Shown here one piece after another: positions 61,330-64,000 of a stretch of DNA of 64,000 nucleotides (its first letter is position 1; each line of letters opens with the position of its first letter). Position numbers and translations under genes: made by a program. Under the pieces are notes generated by a model. That model saw only the letters and a list, made by a program, of their open reading frames with translations, searched no databases and was not told the DNA's origin. The stretch comes from Mycobacterium sp. D16R12 (lineage in GTDB: Bacteria; Actinomycetota; Actinomycetes; Mycobacteriales; Mycobacteriaceae), in assembly GCF_002013465.1 (NCBI RefSeq), contig NZ_MAFC01000031.1:20324-84323 (forward strand), written 5' to 3'.

Positions 61330-61743
61330 TCAGGCGTCCAGCTCGCTGGCGACAGCGCGCACGACCTCGGACACCTTGCGGGCGATCTTGCGATCCGGGT
61401 AGCGCCCCTTGCGCAGCTCGCTCTGCACCGTGCCCTCCAGCAAGGTGATCATGTCCTCGATCATCCCGTGCAGTTCGTCGGTGGTGTGCTTGTGGTTCAC
61501 CGGCCCACTGCTCTCGCGGCGCGTCTTCTGCACCGAGGGCGGCGCGTCGATCAACTTGAGGCTCAGTGCCTGCGGACCGCGACGGCCGGCGGCCATGCCG
61601 AATTCGACCTTCTGTCCGGCCTTGAGCCCCTCAACGCCGGCAGGCAGCGCCGAGGACCGGACGTACACGTCCTCGCCATCCTCTTGCGACAGGAAGCCGA
61701 AGCCCTTTTCGGCGTCGTACCACTTCACCTTGCCGGTTGGCAC
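61330..61743 (-). CDS. cspB: Cold-shock domain protein CspB
   Basis: Protein of 137 residues from the GTG at 61743. The cold-shock domain (1-66) has RNP motifs KGFGFL and DVYVRSSAL. A charged C-terminal extension (about 70-137) has a helical HKHTTDELHGMIEDMITLLEGTVQSELRKGRYPDRKIARKVSEVVRAV segment absent from small Csps. Counterpart of Rv0871. A GTG at 61752 would add three residues; GAGGTGA is better spaced for 61743. RNA chaperone by family. Confidence 0.92.
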   Translation of the reverse strand: MPTGKVKWYDAEKGFGFLSQEDGEDVYVRSSALPAGVEGLKAGQKVEFGMAAGRRGPQALSLKLIDAPPSVQKTRRESSGPVNHKHTTDELHGMIEDMITLLEGTVQSELRKGRYPDRKIARKVSEVVRAVASELDA

Positions 61744-61835
61744 TGCACTCACCTCACATGATTAACGCGCCCCAAATAGGGCGCGGTGACTGGTCATCCT
61801 ACTCGGCTCACGCAAGTGGTCGCTACGCTGGACTT

Positions 61836-62828
61836 ATGACCCCGTTGATTGATTCGTTCGGCCGCATCGCGACCGACTTACGGGTGTCCTTGACCGACCG
61901 GTGCAATCTGCGCTGCACATACTGCATGCCCGCGGAGGGACTGGACTGGCTGCGCAGCGACGCACTACTGACCGCCGACGAATACATTCGGCTGATCGGC
62001 ATCGCGGTGACCGAGCTCGGAATTCGCAGCGTCCGGTTCACCGGCGGAGAACCGTTGATATACAAGGACTTGGAGCGACTCGTCGCCGCGGTTGCCGCCC
62101 TCTCACCGCGACCCGATATCGCAATGACCACCAACGGCATCGGCCTGGATCGCAAGGCCGCCGCGCTATGCAAAGCCGGGCTGGACCGCATCAATGTGTC
62201 GCTGGATACGTTGGACGCCGATCGTTTCGCCGTGATCACCCGGCGCGACCGGTTATCCGATGTCCTCAGGGGACTCGAAGCCGCCGATGCCGCCGGACTA
62301 TCACCCATAAAGATCAACGCAGTTTTGACACCCGAACAGTACAAAGAGGACGCCCTCGCACTGCTGGGGTTCAGTCTGGAACACGGATACGAGCTGCGCA
62401 TCATCGAACAGATGCCGTTGGACGCCGAGCACAACTGGAACCGCGACCGCATGGTGACGGCCGACGAAGTCCACGCCGCTCTGAGCCGGGAGTTCGCGCT
62501 GAGCACGGACCCGGCACCCCGTGGCAGCGCACCAGCCCAACGCTGGCTGGTCAACGGAGGCCCTGCCACTGTCGGGATCATCGCGTCGGTATCGCGGCCG
62601 TTCTGTGGGGACTGCGACCGCACCCGGCTGACGGCCGACGGTCAGGTGCGTAATTGCCTGTTCGCGACCGCCGAGTCAGACCTGCGCGGGCTGCTCCGCT
62701 CGGGGGCCACCGACGCGACCGTGGCCTCTGCGTGGCAGACCGCCATGTGGGGGAAGAAACCGGGGCACGGGATCAACGACCCATCGTTCTTGCAGCCGGA
62801 CCGTCCCATGAGCGCGATCGGCGGTTAG
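61836..62828 (+). CDS. moaA: GTP 3',8-cyclase MoaA
   Basis: Radical-SAM enzyme of 330 residues, the first step of molybdenum cofactor synthesis. N-terminal CNLRCTYC gives the Cys-x3-Cys-x2-Cys cluster; RFTGGEPL follows; the second cluster is near the C-terminus (FCGDCDRTRLTADGQVRNCLF). The end ...SAIGG carries the required GlyGly tail. Counterpart of moaA2 (Rv0869c). The ATG at 61836 fits; an upstream start at 61737 adds 33 unrelated residues. moaD follows with no gap. Confidence 0.95.
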   Translation: MTPLIDSFGRIATDLRVSLTDRCNLRCTYCMPAEGLDWLRSDALLTADEYIRLIGIAVTELGIRSVRFTGGEPLIYKDLERLVAAVAALSPRPDIAMTTNGIGLDRKAAALCKAGLDRINVSLDTLDADRFAVITRRDRLSDVLRGLEAADAAGLSPIKINAVLTPEQYKEDALALLGFSLEHGYELRIIEQMPLDAEHNWNRDRMVTADEVHAALSREFALSTDPAPRGSAPAQRWLVNGGPATVGIIASVSRPFCGDCDRTRLTADGQVRNCLFATAESDLRGLLRSGATDATVASAWQTAMWGKKPGHGINDPSFLQPDRPMSAIGG

Positions 62829-63077
62829 GTGAGCATCCGCATCCGGTACTTCGCCGCTGCCGCGACTGCGGCAGGTGTCCAGGAGGAGACCGTTGAACTC
62901 CCCGCAGGGGCCTCTTTCGACGATCTGACCCGTCAACTGGCCACAAAAGGAGCGGAACTGGAACGCGTTTTGGCGCGTTGTTCCTTTCTCTATGACGGTG
63001 TGGCTGTCCGTGACCGCTCCCACCGGCCCGAATCAGGCTCTGTCGTGGATGTTCTACCTCCGTTCGCTGGTGGATAA
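62829..63077 (+). CDS. moaD: Molybdopterin synthase small subunit MoaD
   Basis: Ubiquitin-like sulfur carrier of 82 residues, counterpart of moaD2. IRIRYFAAAATAAGVQEETVELPAG and the end VVDVLPPFAGG, whose terminal GlyGly becomes the thiocarboxylate. The GTG start lies directly after the moaA stop. The pair forms a moaA-moaD operon without moaC or moaE in view. Confidence 0.93.
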   Translation: MSIRIRYFAAAATAAGVQEETVELPAGASFDDLTRQLATKGAELERVLARCSFLYDGVAVRDRSHRPESGSVVDVLPPFAGG

Positions 63078-63157
63078 AAGCGCGCTGGCCCATCCTTTTC
63101 TTAAGGAAGCTCTAAGGCAGCTCTGAGAGTTCCACATAGAGACCTCCAAGTAATTTC

Positions 63158-63172
63158 GTGATCTGCGACACA
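63158..63172 (+). promoter_or_regulatory. Candidate CRP (Rv3676-type) site upstream of rpfA
   Basis: GTGATCTGCGACACA fits GTG-N2-A-N5-CACA at all but the central A. As half-sites it reads CGTGA-N6-ACACA against TGTGA-N6-TCACA, eight of ten. CRP is known to control rpfA in M. tuberculosis. It lies upstream of the riboswitch; binding is not shown. Confidence 0.38.
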
Positions 63173-63344
63173 CATCCAAAGGTCACAGTACGGTCACGGC
63201 GTGGACACGGGGTGGTGAAGCTACCCAATAACCTGCGCAGACCTCACCCCTGATGGGAATAAACCCACCCCGCCGTGGACGAAACACCGTGGAATGTCCA
63301 ACATGACGGGACGCGCGCGGGCACGTACCGTCATCCGAAGTCCA

Positions 63345-63537
63345 TACCCGCGCACCGAGCTCCGTCCCTCGGGTATGGCACCTCGTCGGTAAACCAAGGG
63401 ACGGAGGCGGGGAACCCAACCGCCGGAGATCTCGATCTCCAGCACGAACCTCCATGGTTCTTGGGGTGAAGCCCGGGAAACCGGGCCGGGCGACCTCTCG
63501 CTCGAACCCGACAGCTCACTTCGCAGGTGCGTCACAG
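63345..63537 (+). ncRNA. ydaO-type (c-di-AMP) riboswitch in the rpfA leader
   Basis: The 479 bp gap before rpfA holds conserved ydaO/yuaA elements in order: ACCGAGCTCCGTCCCTCGGG, GGGACGGAGGCGGGGAACCC, GGGGTGAAGCCCGG, GGGCGACCTCTCGCTCGAA and CCCGACAGCTCACTTCGCAG. The class senses c-di-AMP, and actinobacterial copies sit before rpf-type cell-wall hydrolase genes, including rpfA of M. tuberculosis. Ligand binding should lower rpfA expression. End points are approximate. The remainder of the gap (63078-63344) shows the CRP-like site and no gene. Confidence 0.85.
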
Positions 63538-63556
63538 AGAGGAATACGACGGACAT

Positions 63557-64000
63557 ATGAGTGGACGGCACAGTAAGCCCACCAAGGCGGGCGCCAAAGC
63601 GGCCAAGGTCGCGGTAGCAGGTGCAGGCCTTGTCGGTGGCAGTCTGATGATGGCCGCGACGGCCGCTGCAGCCACCGACGGCGAGTGGGACCAGGTCGCG
63701 CGCTGCGAATCGGGTAACAACTGGGCCATCAACACAGGTAACGGGTACCAGGGCGGACTGCAGTTCTCGCCCAGCACCTGGATCAACAGCGGTGGCGGCC
63801 AGTACGCCCCGTCCGCTCACCTGGCCACCAAGGAACAGCAGATCGCGGTCGCCGAGAAGGTGCTCGCAGGCCAAGGCCGTGGCGCCTGGCCGGTCTGCGG
63901 CCGTGGCCTGTCCGGTTCCACCCCCCGCACCGCCCCTGCCGCGAACATCACGCCTGCCGCGCATCATGAGGAGCAGGCCGCCGCTGAGCCCGCCCCGGCC
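63557..64000 (+). CDS. rpfA: Resuscitation-promoting factor RpfA (3' end outside window)
   Basis: The first 148 codons of a secreted peptidoglycan hydrolase. Signal peptide (about 1-38, ending ATAAAATDG), then a lysozyme-like Rpf domain of about 75 residues: WDQVARCESGNNWAINTGNGYQGGLQFSPSTWINSGG with the catalytic Glu in CESG, and the Cys partner in WPVCGRGL. After it the sequence turns Ala/Pro/Glu-rich, matching the long repeat tail of RpfA. The ATG at 63557 follows GAGAGG. Expression is probably set by the riboswitch upstream. Confidence 0.93.
   Translation, partial: MSGRHSKPTKAGAKAAKVAVAGAGLVGGSLMMAATAAAATDGEWDQVARCESGNNWAINTGNGYQGGLQFSPSTWINSGGGQYAPSAHLATKEQQIAVAEKVLAGQGRGAWPVCGRGLSGSTPRTAPAANITPAAHHEEQAAAEPAPA

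Overview
The window is high-GC mycobacterial chromosome, most likely from the Mycobacteroides abscessus/chelonae group. Gene after gene matches the M. tuberculosis Rv0867c-Rv0905 neighbourhood in order: echA6, prrA-prrB, an Rv0897c-type oxidoreductase, gltA2, citA, an Rv0887c-type VOC protein, fprB with its AurF-like partner, serC, sepH, a SpoU methylase, a MarR regulator, the Rv0875c-Rv0879c-type genes, cspB, moaA2-moaD2 and rpfA. Species cannot be fixed from sequence reading alone. These assignments rest on remembered family sequences and motifs; no database was searched.

Layout. 0-6.6 kb: core block (echA6, a flavin monooxygenase, a secreted Cys-rich protein, PrrA/PrrB, an FKBP, a CrtI-like oxidoreductase). 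6.7-15.6 kb: accessory genes around gltA2 (a HEPN-like protein of lower GC, an MFS-MarR efflux operon, an AraC/DJ-1 pair, an MFS-DUF2252 operon). 15.6-35.8 kb: a trehalose polyphleate (TPP) type glycolipid locus. It has a 3,705-residue bimodular PKS divergent from papA3-mmpL10-acyltransferase-fadD23, with a Gap-like membrane protein and a TetR regulator beside it. 35.9-44.1 kb: a KstD-type steroid dehydrogenase, then core metabolism (pdxH, citA, VOC, fprB, AurF-like, serC). 44.2-52.2 kb: a second accessory region with two membrane/lipid-linked glycosyltransferases, a decayed AraC regulator, and a small cluster bracketed by two copies of one three-part operator. 52.3-64 kb: core block from lpqH to rpfA, the last preceded by a ydaO-type (c-di-AMP) riboswitch and cut by the window end.

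How the genes work together. In the TPP locus FadD23 should activate a fatty acyl starter, the two PKS modules elongate it with malonyl units, PapA3 acylates trehalose, MmpL10 exports the diacyltrehalose, and the exported PE-PPE-fold protein transfers further acyl chains outside the membrane. FprB and the AurF-like diiron protein overlap by one base and look like a redox pair. The best candidate for something undescribed is the 47.8-52.2 kb cluster. The operator CTATCAA-N7-ACGATCGT-N7-TTGATAG occurs at 51471-51506 and, with a weaker left arm, at 47833-47868. It overlaps apparent leaderless promoters of an alpha/beta hydrolase and a saccharopine-dehydrogenase-like enzyme and sits upstream of two DUF202 membrane proteins. 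A PaaX-type regulator gene lies between the two sites.
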